A DNA stretch of 51,902 nucleotides from positions 1 to 51,902 of the forward strand of contig JALKBU010000280.1 of the NCBI GenBank assembly GCA_023091735.1. The letters are read 5' to 3'. Positions 29,048 through 40,100 of this stretch are shown in pieces. Below the pieces are notes generated by a model. The model did no database searches. It worked only from the letters and a program-made list of their open reading frames with translations, and had not been told where the DNA came from. Origin of the DNA: Trichomonas tenax (taxonomy: Eukaryota; Parabasalia; Trichomonadida; Trichomonadidae). Each line of letters starts with the position of its first letter. Position 1 is the first letter of the stretch. A program made the position numbers and the translations under genes.

Positions 29048-32000
29048 ATGGATAGAGAGGCTCCTAAACCCATACAATTCCCCTTTCAGCCACCCTACCA
29101 ACAAGGCTCGCAGCCACCGATGATGGGCATGCAACAGCCTCCCATGATGGGCATGCAGGCCCCGATGATGCCTATGCAGTATCCGGGCCAAGGAAATCCA
29201 ACTCAATTTTATAACATTGTTGAACAAGTTATGCGGCAACGCAACATTCCACCACACTACCTCCAGGATCAGCAATTCCGTGTTAACTTCTTTAAGTCTA
29301 TAATGCCACCGGTTCCACAGCGTCAACCTATATTTCCTATGGCGCCACCACAGCAGCCTTTCCTTCAAAAGAAGAAGCGTTTTGATTCATACGAGGACGA
29401 TGATGACGACGAAATCATTGAGGAAGAGCCTTCTTCTGAGGAAGCTGAATTTACAGATGAATCTGAAACTTCAGAAGACGAAATTAACTCCGAAACCTTT
29501 GAGGACTACCAGCCAACAGGCGACGGCCCAAGGAGAACAGCAGGAAGAGAGCGCCACACTGAGAACATGAAAACGGACGACGACGATTTTGAGGAAGAAG
29601 AAGAGCAACTTGCAGCAGCCCCCGTTACATTCGAAGAGTCTAAAATCGAACATATTTATGTCTCTCGCGTCGGCAAGGAAGGTCTCGACTACCTTGTCCG
29701 CTTCCAGGACGCTAAGGACTGCCTTTGCCAGTGGATTCCTGAATCATTATTATTATGTCTTGACAACGCAAATTATCACCTCGGAAGATTCAAACAGGCC
29801 GAACTCTTCTTGGATGACAGCTCAAAGGACCAGATAGTTCCTATTGCTTACCGTCGTGAGGGCTCACATTGCGAAATCCTTTATCGTTATCCTTTTGATC
29901 AGAATATCCTTTTGTATTGGGATGAGGTCGACCAAAAGACACTCAGTGACTTCCAGAGAAGCCGTCGTAGAATAGATGCAATTGATCCACAAATCCCAAT
30001 GAACCTCGTCGATCCTCCACAGAACATCATCATCAACAAGGAGGGATCCTACATGCGTGAGTACCAGCTTCAGGGCCTCAAGTGGCTTGTTCAGTGCTGG
30101 CATCAGGGACATGGCTCAATTTTGGCCGATGAAATGGGTCTCGGCAAGACAATACAGGTTCTTTCGTTCCTCACATACTTGGACCGCTACACCGACTGGC
30201 ACGGACCGTTCCTGATCACAGTTCGTACAAACACATTCAAGCAGTGGTGTGATGAAATCGAAAACTGGACACGTCTCTCCTACATCCCATACAACTCGGG
30301 CCCACAACAGCGTAAAATCATCAGAGAGTATCAGTTCCCATATCTCGATGACAACGGCAACCCAATCCAGAACACTTACTCATTCAACATCCTCCTCGTC
30401 AGCTACGATGTCTTCCTCAAGGACACTGAGTTTCTTTCCTCAATCAAGTGGCAAGCTCTCATCGTTGATGAAGGCCACCGCATCAAGAACAGTGAAGGTA
30501 AGAAGAACAACGCCATGAAGAACCTCAACGCACTCCACCGCATCATCCTCACAGGTACACCAGTCCAGAACACACTCCAGGAGTTGTGGACACTCCTTAA
30601 TTTCGTTTCTCCACAGGACTTCGAGGAAGATCCAGAGTTCCTTCAGGGCGATATCGAATCTCTCGCACCAGAGAAACTCCAGGAGCTTAGAAACAAGATT
30701 CGTCCAATGTTACTTCGTCGTACACTTGCTGAAGCTGAGCGCACAATCGCTCCAAAAGAGGAGAAGATCGCATTCGTCTCACTCACTAACGTTCAGCGTG
30801 AACTCATTCGTCTTATTCAGCTCCACGGCATGTGGCGCCTCAAGGGTGTCCAGATCGATGAATCGACCGTCGATACATCCCACGAAAGCGCCTCCATCCA
30901 GAAGGTTTGCTGCCATCCATTCCTTATCGATGGCGCCGAAGAATATTACACAAAACGTCTCAACTTAAATCGTATCGATCTCATCCGTAACATCTCTACG
31001 AAGTTCATCTGGGTTTCAAAGGTTCTCGAAGAGCTTAAGCGCGATAATCACAAAGTTCTCATCTTCTCACAGAAAGTTCAACTCTTGCACATACTCAGAG
31101 AGTTCTGCATGCTCTCAGGATACCAGAACGAATTACTTATCGGTGAAATGTCTGATATTGACAAGGCCGAAGCTATTGATCGCTACTCAAAGAACCCGAA
31201 CTCATTCGTCTTCCTCATCTCCACACGTGCCGGCAGCGAAGGCCTCAACCTCACTGTCGCTGACACAGCAATCATCTTCGATCCAGACTGGAACCCACAG
31301 AACGATCTCCAGGCCCAGGCCAGAGTCCACAGAATCGGCCAGACACAAAAGGTCGATGTCCTCAGACTCATCACATACCAGACATACGAGCACGAGATGT
31401 TCGTCCGCGCACAGAAGAAGCTCGGCCTTTGGATGGACCTCCTCGGCGAAGACGTCACACGTGGCTCAGACCGCCCAGACATGACAGTCCTCGTACCACC
31501 ACCATACCTCGACAACGATATGATCATCAAGAAGGACGTTCCACTCATCGAGCAACTTTCAACAGTCGTCAACGACTTCTCTCTTGCTTCCCTTCCAAAG
31601 CTCGAGAGACCCCTCGGCGTCGATGTCAACTACTCAGACGGAACATCAGATGAACAGTTCCTCGCCAAGTTCCCAGTCGTAGACGATGACGGCACATCCC
31701 GCAGGATCAAGCGCAGCCACACTTATGACTCCTTCATCGACTCCTCCAAGGCTTACGAGATCTGGGACGAGTTCAGGAACCTCGGGTACGGCAAGTGGGA
31801 GACAATGACAGAGCGTTTCCAGGGCCACAGTGCTAATCAGCTCAAGCGCTTCTGCCACGCTATCATCATCCTCTGCTTCCGTGCAATCAGCCCAACCTCG
31901 ATGACAACATTCCCATTCCTCATCAAGCAGCTCCAGCATGATATCCCAGACTTCAAGTACGATATCTTGCTCTGCTCAAGGAAGGGCAAGTGGATCCACG

Positions 32001-33856
32001 CTGTCAGCGAGGAGAACGAGCTCGCAATCGAGATCAACGCGTGCAAGCCACTCAAGGATACAATCTACGACCAGGCCTTCGAGTACCTTTCCGTCATCGA
32101 GATGAAGCTCATTGCCAAGACATGGATCCAGTTCTCTGACAAGTCCAAGTTCGACTTCACAAAGATCCCACCAAGATATACAAAGAAGGACCCAGAGACA
32201 CTCGATATCATCTGCGCCGACAGAAGTGACTTCGATCCATACGACGACAGAGTTCAGTCCATGATCAACTACATGAGAGGTGAAATCATCCAGTCAGGCC
32301 GCATCTTTGCTGCCCAGCAGTTCGAGTTCTGGTCATCACCAGAATTCAATGCTGTCGTGTACATGATGAAGAACTTCACATTCTCCACAGCTGATCCAAT
32401 CGGACTCCACGTCAAGACAGCTCTCTGCTCCAAGACAACAGAGCAGGTCGTTGTCTTTGTCAACGCTCTCAACTTAACACTACAGAAGCAATACCGCAAG
32501 TTCCCAATTCTTCTTCCACCAGCCATTACAATGTTCGATCGTGCTCCAGAAGAGGTTCAGACATGCAAGGGTGCCACATCATGGACACAGCTTGTCAAGC
32601 GGGACTTCCAGGAGATCTACGACAGAATGAGCTGCCTCAGACTCATCCAGATGAGAGTCGAGAGACTTGCTCCATTCCCAGAGACAACAACTTGGTCCAA
32701 CTACCACACAAAGAAGCTCTTCGAGCTCCTTCTCGAGTTCGGCATCGATCAGATGAAGACAATCCTTCTTGACAAGAAGATCGGCCTTGTCAGAATGCTC
32801 AACAAGGTTGACCGCAGATTCGTCGAAGGAAAGCTCAAGCAGAGAATCAAAGAGCCAGGAGCTCCTCCGGACTTCGCTCTTACAGAGGAAGCCCTCATTA
32901 ACTTCATGCGTATTGAGGACTGCGATGACTACTTCGAGCGCCAGAAGTATCAGCAGTACGAATATGTCGAGCCTGGTTCTCACCAGGATTACAACTGGGA
33001 TGAGGACTCTTCTGATGAGTCTGATGGCCCGCCACCACCGCTTCCAGATGATGAGCCAGAGCTTTCTCCACGCCAGATCGCTCCACCGCTGCGCCAGGTC
33101 TATGGCATGATGCCAGGACAGCCAATGATGCCAGGCCAGGGCATGATTGGTAATGTCCCACCACCACCTCCACCACAGTCACAACCACTCATGAGCGGAC
33201 ATTCATCTCTCATGTCAAGCCACTCCTCAATGATGTCGAACCCATCTTCTCTCATGTCGCAGCCACCATCATCAATGATATCGAACCCATCCTCGATGAT
33301 GTCTGCACCACCGCCCTCAATGATGGGCAACCACTCATCTCTTATGTCTAATCCTTCCTCATTGATGTCTCAGCCACAGGGCATGATGTCATCCAACCAA
33401 TCTTCTATGATGCCAAACCCATCCTCTCTCATGTCACAGCCACAGCATTCCATGATGTCCAACCCACCATCATCGATGATGTCATCACATGGTGGAATGA
33501 TGTCCGGACACGGCGGAATGATGCAGGGAAGTGGACTCATGTCTAACCCACCGCCATCAATGATGTCTCAGCCACAGCACTCAATGATGCAACCTCAGTC
33601 TATGATGTCACAGCCACAGGGCATGATGTCCCATGGTGGAATGATGTCTGGACACGGCGGAATGATGCAGGGCAATGGAATGATGTACAACCCTGACGGA
33701 ATGATGCTCGGCTCTGGAATGATGTCTAACGCCGGTGGAATGTTACAGAACCCAGGCATGGGCATGATGGGAACACCTTCGATTAGGAAATTCCAGAGAG
33801 GCCGCCACGATGATGACGATGGATTCGAGCCAGGACTTCTCGAAGAAGACGACTAA
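29048..33856 (+). CDS. CHD-family chromatin remodelling ATPase with Met-rich C-terminal tail
   Basis: A 1602-residue protein. The N-terminus is Pro/Gln/Met-rich, then an acidic patch follows (about 118-165). Two chromodomain-like segments lie near 199-235 (IYVSRVGKEGLDYLVRF, then QWIPESLL) and 263-295. The SNF2 ATPase follows: motif I DEMGLGKT with Lys367, motif II D474-E-G-H (the family usually has DEAH), motif III LTGTPVQN, and the helicase C lobe with SQKVQLLHILREF, ISTRAGSEGLNL and the arginine-finger block QARVHRIGQ. A SANT/SLIDE-like region around 893-942 and a helical region precede the tail. The tail (about 1325-1580) is a Met-Met/Ser/Pro low-complexity repeat, followed by a basic patch and an acidic end. 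Tandem chromodomains and ATPase place it near CHD1, which slides and spaces nucleosomes. A TCAAAATTTT motif starts 28 nt upstream. Confidence 0.93.
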   Translation: MDREAPKPIQFPFQPPYQQGSQPPMMGMQQPPMMGMQAPMMPMQYPGQGNPTQFYNIVEQVMRQRNIPPHYLQDQQFRVNFFKSIMPPVPQRQPIFPMAPPQQPFLQKKKRFDSYEDDDDDEIIEEEPSSEEAEFTDESETSEDEINSETFEDYQPTGDGPRRTAGRERHTENMKTDDDDFEEEEEQLAAAPVTFEESKIEHIYVSRVGKEGLDYLVRFQDAKDCLCQWIPESLLLCLDNANYHLGRFKQAELFLDDSSKDQIVPIAYRREGSHCEILYRYPFDQNILLYWDEVDQKTLSDFQRSRRRIDAIDPQIPMNLVDPPQNIIINKEGSYMREYQLQGLKWLVQCWHQGHGSILADEMGLGKTIQVLSFLTYLDRYTDWHGPFLITVRTNTFKQWCDEIENWTRLSYIPYNSGPQQRKIIREYQFPYLDDNGNPIQNTYSFNILLVSYDVFLKDTEFLSSIKWQALIVDEGHRIKNSEGKKNNAMKNLNALHRIILTGTPVQNTLQELWTLLNFVSPQDFEEDPEFLQGDIESLAPEKLQELRNKIRPMLLRRTLAEAERTIAPKEEKIAFVSLTNVQRELIRLIQLHGMWRLKGVQIDESTVDTSHESASIQKVCCHPFLIDGAEEYYTKRLNLNRIDLIRNISTKFIWVSKVLEELKRDNHKVLIFSQKVQLLHILREFCMLSGYQNELLIGEMSDIDKAEAIDRYSKNPNSFVFLISTRAGSEGLNLTVADTAIIFDPDWNPQNDLQAQARVHRIGQTQKVDVLRLITYQTYEHEMFVRAQKKLGLWMDLLGEDVTRGSDRPDMTVLVPPPYLDNDMIIKKDVPLIEQLSTVVNDFSLASLPKLERPLGVDVNYSDGTSDEQFLAKFPVVDDDGTSRRIKRSHTYDSFIDSSKAYEIWDEFRNLGYGKWETMTERFQGHSANQLKRFCHAIIILCFRAISPTSMTTFPFLIKQLQHDIPDFKYDILLCSRKGKWIHAVSEENELAIEINACKPLKDTIYDQAFEYLSVIEMKLIAKTWIQFSDKSKFDFTKIPPRYTKKDPETLDIICADRSDFDPYDDRVQSMINYMRGEIIQSGRIFAAQQFEFWSSPEFNAVVYMMKNFTFSTADPIGLHVKTALCSKTTEQVVVFVNALNLTLQKQYRKFPILLPPAITMFDRAPEEVQTCKGATSWTQLVKRDFQEIYDRMSCLRLIQMRVERLAPFPETTTWSNYHTKKLFELLLEFGIDQMKTILLDKKIGLVRMLNKVDRRFVEGKLKQRIKEPGAPPDFALTEEALINFMRIEDCDDYFERQKYQQYEYVEPGSHQDYNWDEDSSDESDGPPPPLPDDEPELSPRQIAPPLRQVYGMMPGQPMMPGQGMIGNVPPPPPPQSQPLMSGHSSLMSSHSSMMSNPSSLMSQPPSSMISNPSSMMSAPPPSMMGNHSSLMSNPSSLMSQPQGMMSSNQSSMMPNPSSLMSQPQHSMMSNPPSSMMSSHGGMMSGHGGMMQGSGLMSNPPPSMMSQPQHSMMQPQSMMSQPQGMMSHGGMMSGHGGMMQGNGMMYNPDGMMLGSGMMSNAGGMLQNPGMGMMGTPSIRKFQRGRHDDDDGFEPGLLEEDD
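33488..33672 (+). repeat. Direct repeat in the Met-rich tail of the CHD gene
   Basis: A 41-bp word at 33488-33528 recurs at 33632-33672 with one mismatch, encoding HGGMMSGHGGMMQG twice. It belongs to a longer array of MM doublets spaced 6-9 residues apart (33190-33770). Confidence 0.85.
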
Positions 33857-35166
33857 GATTTTTTAGATCGGTAAGAGTTTGTAATATTGTCTTCTAATGA
33901 ATAAAAGGAAAATTATTTGTATAATTGATATTTTTTAGCAGAATCATTTTTTTTCCTCGAGTGCAAAAAGATCTCTCTAGACAGAGATCAGTAATTTTAA
34001 AATGAACAATTACAAGTCATACACAAATAGTAGCTTGTGCTGCAACATCCAGTGAATGAAATTTTCGAGAATTCAGGGAGCATAACTTCAATTCTCATGA
34101 TTAAAAACAAATATCATTAGCGCACTCCCTCATATATCACACCCCCCTACGCATTCATAGAATTAATTGCTATTCAATCAAAAGCATGTTTTAAAACTGC
34201 AATATTTGGATTACAACAATTATTTCGAATCAAGAAAAGTATATAGCTTACCCATAATAGCCTGAAGTTGTTGTGTCAAATTATTTTATCGTTAGTTAAT
34301 AACAATTTAACGATGTTGAAATACGAATTATATCTTGGTTGTTAAATTAATAAGATACGCATTTTACATCTTCAATCAAACTTGCACCTTATGGCAACAA
34401 CATATGCCTCATTATAATGTCTGTTTATTGAAAATTAAAATCTTTGATATCAAATATCTTCATTATTTATTAAATTTGAGACCAACAAACTAAACCCAAA
34501 ATAGAAAACCTAGTTTAAATAGGATTGGCAATGAGAAAGAGACTGTAAATTCATCAAATTTACTGATATTGATCGTTCCATTGAATATTTCTCTTTGATA
34601 TTTCGTTCAGAGCATAACCAGAGTGTATCTATCTCATACATAACAAAATTTCAAACATTAAATCCCCAAAAATTATTTTTCGTTATAACTCGAAATATGG
34701 ACACTATGATAAATTTAAAATGAAATCAACAAAAAACAGTCAACAAAGCTTTTTTCACTCCGATTGTCATTGTGCAACAAAAAACTAAGTTATTGACAAC
34801 AATTTTGGCCAAATTTAGTCCCCAAAAAAGTGAGAAATTTTATTTACTATACAATATAGTATGTTTCCCAAACTCGAAAACAAAACGTGACATTTATGCA
34901 CTCTCAATTTTTTTCAACACTATTTTATTAATAACAATATTTCATATAATTTTCAAAATCTAATTTTTGCCAAAAATTTTAAAATTTTAAATCATTATAA
35001 ATATGTTTATAATTGCATTTACACTTCGAATTTAATTTTATGTGATTTGATGATTTTCAAAAGAATAAACAAAAAATTTGAATTATGCAAACATTTATGT
35101 TATCATAATGATCTATACTATAAAAATAATCAAAATTTTTTTTTGCGTTTCTTTATTTTATTGAAA
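33857..35166. other. Intergenic, AT-rich
   Basis: About 1.3 kb without a supported gene. A 7-bp hairpin (GATCTCT at 33970-33976 with AGAGATC at 33983-33989) lies 113 bp after the CHD stop. A 63-codon AT-rich frame near 34772 and the Asn/Phe/Lys-rich frame 35050-35166 look non-coding. Confidence 0.65.
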
Positions 35167-36318
35167 ATGCAATCGATTCGAAAATCAGGCAAAGCAATCA
35201 CTTTGGCCAACATTGTCAGGAAGAGGGCAGGCACGAGGGCCGCTCGTGGCGCCACGTCGTCGATGACTTATTCCACAACACTAGTCAATAAAAAGTTCCA
35301 GCACACTAACTATGGCTCGCAATTGGCTATCGAGAAAAGCGAAATCACGCACTCTAAATCTGATTTAACAATACATTACCCCCAGCTTAAAAAAATCACA
35401 TTAAAATTCTTGAGCGTTTGGGGTGGAATGAATAAAATTATCATCGGCGACATCGCGTGCCTCGATGCCGATAAGGTTTCATGCGATATGACAAACATGT
35501 CTGTTTATCCAAAAGAATTAATGTCTTTATTGCCAAGTTTTGATACATCTAAACCCGTCAAAGACTTCCCATGGGACTCAGAGTTCAATCCTAAAGACCC
35601 TGTTGAGATTACTTTCTGTACAAGCATAGATGTTCATTACATCCGCATTTTGAACTCAGGTATACTAAAAGAGGCCGCAGTAAAAGAATTAGAAATATAC
35701 GAAAACGACAATCTTGCATGGAAGGGAGAGACGAATCGCGATTTTGGAATTGTGGCATTCTTAAATTCTCATCCTGTAGAGAAGGTTGCTATTGAACTCA
35801 ACCCCAATCTCCAACGCTATGACTTGTTGTACCGTGATAGATTCGGTGTTGTACCGCAATTCAACGGAAACACAATCACCATCAAATTGCTCTCGAATTA
35901 CGGCAATTTGTCACGATGCAGCGTATCGCACTTCCTTTTCTTCGACACCAACGAGAGACCAATTCCTAAAGACGCATTTGTTGTCGGCGCTGGTCTCGAT
36001 TTCGGCTTATTTGACAATCCAAGGCAGTACCAGACAACTGAAAACCAAATTATATTCAATGATATCGATAAAAGAGTTCCTGAAATCAATATTACTGTAT
36101 CTAAAATTGTTGCAATTGGAGGAATGTGCATTTACAACTCCAGTGTCCCTGATTTGCCAATTGATCAGTGCGTAAAGACGTTCCAAGTGTTCTTAGACAG
36201 CAGATGTGTCTACTTCGGAAAGCTGCCTCAGAGTGAGGGTTTAATTCACTCGCAAAAGTCTGCGATGACGCGCGTTTTCTTCAGCGATATGAACAACAAC
36301 TTGAAGTTAAATGCTTAA
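35167..36318 (+). CDS. DUF4457/KATNIP-like protein (tentative)
   Basis: A 383-residue protein from the ATG at 35167. The frame is open from 35050, but that stretch is AT-driven and unlike the rest. The N-terminus is basic (SIRKSGKAI, RKRAGTRAARGA). Three beta-rich modules follow that start with the pattern 'I-x-L-x-L-hydrophobic-S-x-W/Y-G': ITLKFLSVWGG near residue 77, ITIKLLSNYGN near 240, and INITVSKIVAIGG near 305. A block with VHYIRILNSG, AAVKELEIYENDN and WKGETN resembles the DUF4457 module of KATNIP (KIAA0556), a ciliary-base and microtubule protein that binds katanin. Animal KATNIP is far longer, so this would be a short relative. The family call is by eye and moderate. Confidence 0.55.
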   Translation: MQSIRKSGKAITLANIVRKRAGTRAARGATSSMTYSTTLVNKKFQHTNYGSQLAIEKSEITHSKSDLTIHYPQLKKITLKFLSVWGGMNKIIIGDIACLDADKVSCDMTNMSVYPKELMSLLPSFDTSKPVKDFPWDSEFNPKDPVEITFCTSIDVHYIRILNSGILKEAAVKELEIYENDNLAWKGETNRDFGIVAFLNSHPVEKVAIELNPNLQRYDLLYRDRFGVVPQFNGNTITIKLLSNYGNLSRCSVSHFLFFDTNERPIPKDAFVVGAGLDFGLFDNPRQYQTTENQIIFNDIDKRVPEINITVSKIVAIGGMCIYNSSVPDLPIDQCVKTFQVFLDSRCVYFGKLPQSEGLIHSQKSAMTRVFFSDMNNNLKLNA

Positions 36319-37157
36319 TTGCATCAACATTAAGTTCACCAAACTGATTTGTTTGAATTATCATTTTAAATATTTATTTAGATTTATGTTATGCATGTTT
36401 TTCCAGTACAAAAATAATAACACACATATAGGCAGTCTAGCTAATGTCTAAATAATGTATTATGCCTGTGTTTATCATTTCATATTTCTTATTTAAAATT
36501 TAAGATTCATCATTCAGTTTATCTTAATAGAACATATCACAACCAGTGGCAGTTTATTGATTTTATCAATTGAAACAACTCCAAACACTAATTTTTAATA
36601 AAAAAATGTAATTATATACATGAATTCCATTAATATTACATATGTTTTGACCATATATTACTATAAGATAAGTTGTATTTTGATTGCCTACAAAATAGAG
36701 ATATTAAATAGCTTAATTAATCAAAATATTTCGAAAACTAAAATAGTTTCGTTCATGAATGTTCAAATCAATAGATATCCTTATGCAAATCTAAAATATA
36801 GAATATTGCCTATTGCAAATGCAAAATAATATATTTTGAAATGCAAATCAATAGGAATTCTGATGCAGGATCTTAATGATTCAGGAGAGATTCATTATAT
36901 TTAGTTTAGAGATTTCAAGTGAAAGACAATATGCATTCATTTTGTTTAATTTTGCAAAATTCGTATCATTTCATCTTGTTTCAAGTATAACCTGAGCATA
37001 TCATTTGCTGTCTCATGAATTAACTGTTGGCTATAAGAATTCACTTCTTTCACATATCAACTATAGAGTTATCTTCGAAACATGAAATAGTGACACTTTT
37101 TAAAGATCGGACACTTTTTTGATTTTGTAAACTACTGAAAGCCAAAATCTCAAAAAG
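36319..37157. other. Intergenic, AT-rich
   Basis: About 840 bp, very AT-rich. A 69-codon frame at 36620-36829 (+) is made of AT-type codons (Ile, Tyr, Lys, Asn) and resembles chance reading. No element is seen apart from TCAAAAAG just before the next start. Confidence 0.65.
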
Positions 37158-40100
37158 ATGGCTTCGGCTCTCGATAGGAATCTGATTGATTTGCGCTCGA
37201 GGGCGAGAGATATGTCCGGCCAGAAGAAGGCGAAGGTCTCTCTGATCTTTGAGCCCACTGTTGCCGCTTCTACTTCGTCGGGCACATTTTATCAAGTCGG
37301 CTATGCTGGTTTCACAGAGCTCCTTCAGGTCGATCACAGAATAAAGAAGTTCGAGAAATCAATTTTCGATCCTACACTCACAGATGTTGATCCATTATTC
37401 TTAACAGCTGACGAATATAATCCATTGAGAGAGAAAATAAAGAAGCTATTGTTCTTCTTGTCCAACTACTGCATGGATGTCGCCACAGTCAAAATTCTTG
37501 AATATTTGATTCAGCAATTCGCTATTAACAGGCTAAATCCAGATATTTTGCTCTTCATTACTCTTCCATACTGCGAAACACCACTTTTTGTTCGTGTTAT
37601 ACAAACAATTCCATTCAAAGCAATTCCAAAGACTTTTGATTTCCTTGATAGCTTCAGATTCATTGGAGCCACAAAGAAGCCAATCGATCGCAAGACTTTA
37701 ATTTCATGGATTTTCTCCAAGCCACAAATCCTTTCTTGGATCATCGGAATGACTCCAAATGTTGGAAAATACCATCCGGATGGCGTGTACTCTTCATTCA
37801 TGGGCGTCCTCCTTTCTGAGATTGCTCTCAAATCCCAGAATGAAGTCATTAACGAGAACATTGTCAATGCGGCTTCTGAAGCTCTTGATGACCCAAGCGG
37901 ATACTTGACGCCTCAGTACTTGATGGCAATTCTTTCTATGAACGAGAGTAAGGAATTGTCAATCTTACCAAAGTTCACAAAGAAGATCTCAAACAATGCT
38001 GAAGCAGTTTTCTCGAAGCACTTCGAGCAGATGTTTGCTATCACTGTTGCTTTGTTCCAAAAGTCAGTTCCTATCCATGCTAAGGAAGGTTTCATTCATG
38101 CAGTTGCTTCACGCATTTCAACAGTCAAAGACTTCATCCGCAACACCGACACAACAGTAATGGCAAAGTCATTCTCAAATCTCATCGTCAAGAAGTCCAA
38201 GAACGAGGCCCTCGTTAAGTCAGCTATCGCAATTTTGGAAACAAGCTTCTTCGAAAGTGTTGCTAAGGAATTCTTGCTTGGATTCGTCCAGAACTTCCCA
38301 GGCGGCGAATACGCTGAAATGCTCGTCCAGAAGCTCGCTAACGATTATCCAGAAGTTTTAACAGAAGAAGTTAACCAAGCATTGAAGGCAGCTGGAATTT
38401 CTATCAGATTATCTGCCCACACAAGACAGAGCATCATTGACTCACTCACAGAGTCATCAAAGGCTGCTGCTGTCTTCGCAGATCCAGAACAAGCAGCCGC
38501 TGTATTGGCTGATCCAGAGCAGGCAATCGTCTGCTTGCAGTCAGCAGAAGCTGCCAACTCAACAGAAGTTGTTGAGCCCCTCATCAAGTTCTATCGCGGA
38601 AATTTCCCAGAGAGAGTGTTGCAGTACATCTGCGAACACCTCTTCTTGAGTGGCACTGATTTCTCAACAGCTTTAATCCAAAATGTTGCTAAGTATTCTT
38701 CCGAGATTGCTCCATATCTTAGTGGCATCAAGGCCAAGTCCAACAAGGCAATCATCGAGTTCTTAGTCTCAAAGGCCGATGAACTTCCAAACTTCAAGGC
38801 ACTCCCGCTTGCCGCTGCTAAAGCACTTCATGCAAAAACCCCAGAGAACGTCACTGATCTCATCAAATTCTTACTACAGAGAAAGTTGAACTATGAAGTT
38901 GTCAGAGAACAGGAGAAGCAGATTTATGATGCAGATCTTGATTTCGTTGCAAAAAATGCTGAGAACCAAGCTGCTTTCATCCTCGCTGCTGTCCACAAGA
39001 TTGCTGATGACAACGCATTGTCTGCAGAGTCTCTCTTAGCTCTCTTCTCATTTCCAGACTTCCGCTGCCTTCTCCCGATTGTTGTCAAGCTCACATCAAA
39101 GAACCTCCTTACAACAATGACATCAGTCTTCCACATCGCTGGACAGAACGACAACAACGCACGCGTTAACACATTAACACTCATCGCAATCGTTCTTCCA
39201 ATGGCAAATCCATACGATATCATTTCAACACTTTTCTGTGCACTTCTTAACCCGGCTTACACAGCGCGCGCTATCGAGCTTATCAGAGGCCTTCCATTGA
39301 AGGAAGCCAACATCAAGGATGTCGTTCCACACATCAACAAACAGGCGGCGCTCTTTGGCAAGGATGAAAGAACAACTCGCGAAGTTTTCATCAAGAGTGC
39401 ATCAAATCCAAAGACACGCGACTTCTACAACCACTGCTGGGAGCACATTCATGATGCAGCTACAGCCCTTGATTTCTTCAACTTAACTCACGACGAAGGC
39501 GCTATTTCTGCCATCAAGAACCTCGAGAAAGATTCAAAGGTTGTTGAATTGTTCGATGCATACATCAGCATCTTCCCAGAGAACGAAGATGCCAAAGAAT
39601 GGGCGCTCAACACACTCAATTCAGGAATCATCAGAGCAGCGATGCCATACTTGAACGAAACGAAACTCAACAAGGCTTTGCCATTCGTCTGCGCTTATCC
39701 ACAATACTATGCAATTGCCTTCTCTAGATTCTTCAAGGCAAACAATATCCCAACAAAGGACATCGAGCGCGAGATTACAAAGGGACAAACATCAGCTATC
39801 AAGGAGTCCAAGACAGACATTCCTCCAGTCGTCTTCCAAAACAAGAACTTCGCCGGCCTCATGAAATCACTCAGCGCACGCATTGTTATTTCTCCATGCA
39901 CAATATTGCTCGAGAACATTGCAGGAAAGCAGGATGTTGAAGGCATTGTCGATCTTGTTCCATCCATTGTCAGTCTTTTCGATATGCCTGAGAACTCCAG
40001 AGTTATTCCATTAATATTCAATTGCTTGCTTTTAGCTCTTAAGAAGGACGAAGACAAGAAGTCCACTGATATCATGATTGAAAACTTCCCGAAGATCATC

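Noticed and set aside
36620..36829. 69-codon plus-strand ORF
   Set aside because: Composed of AT-type codons in AT-rich DNA, with no upstream signal or family.
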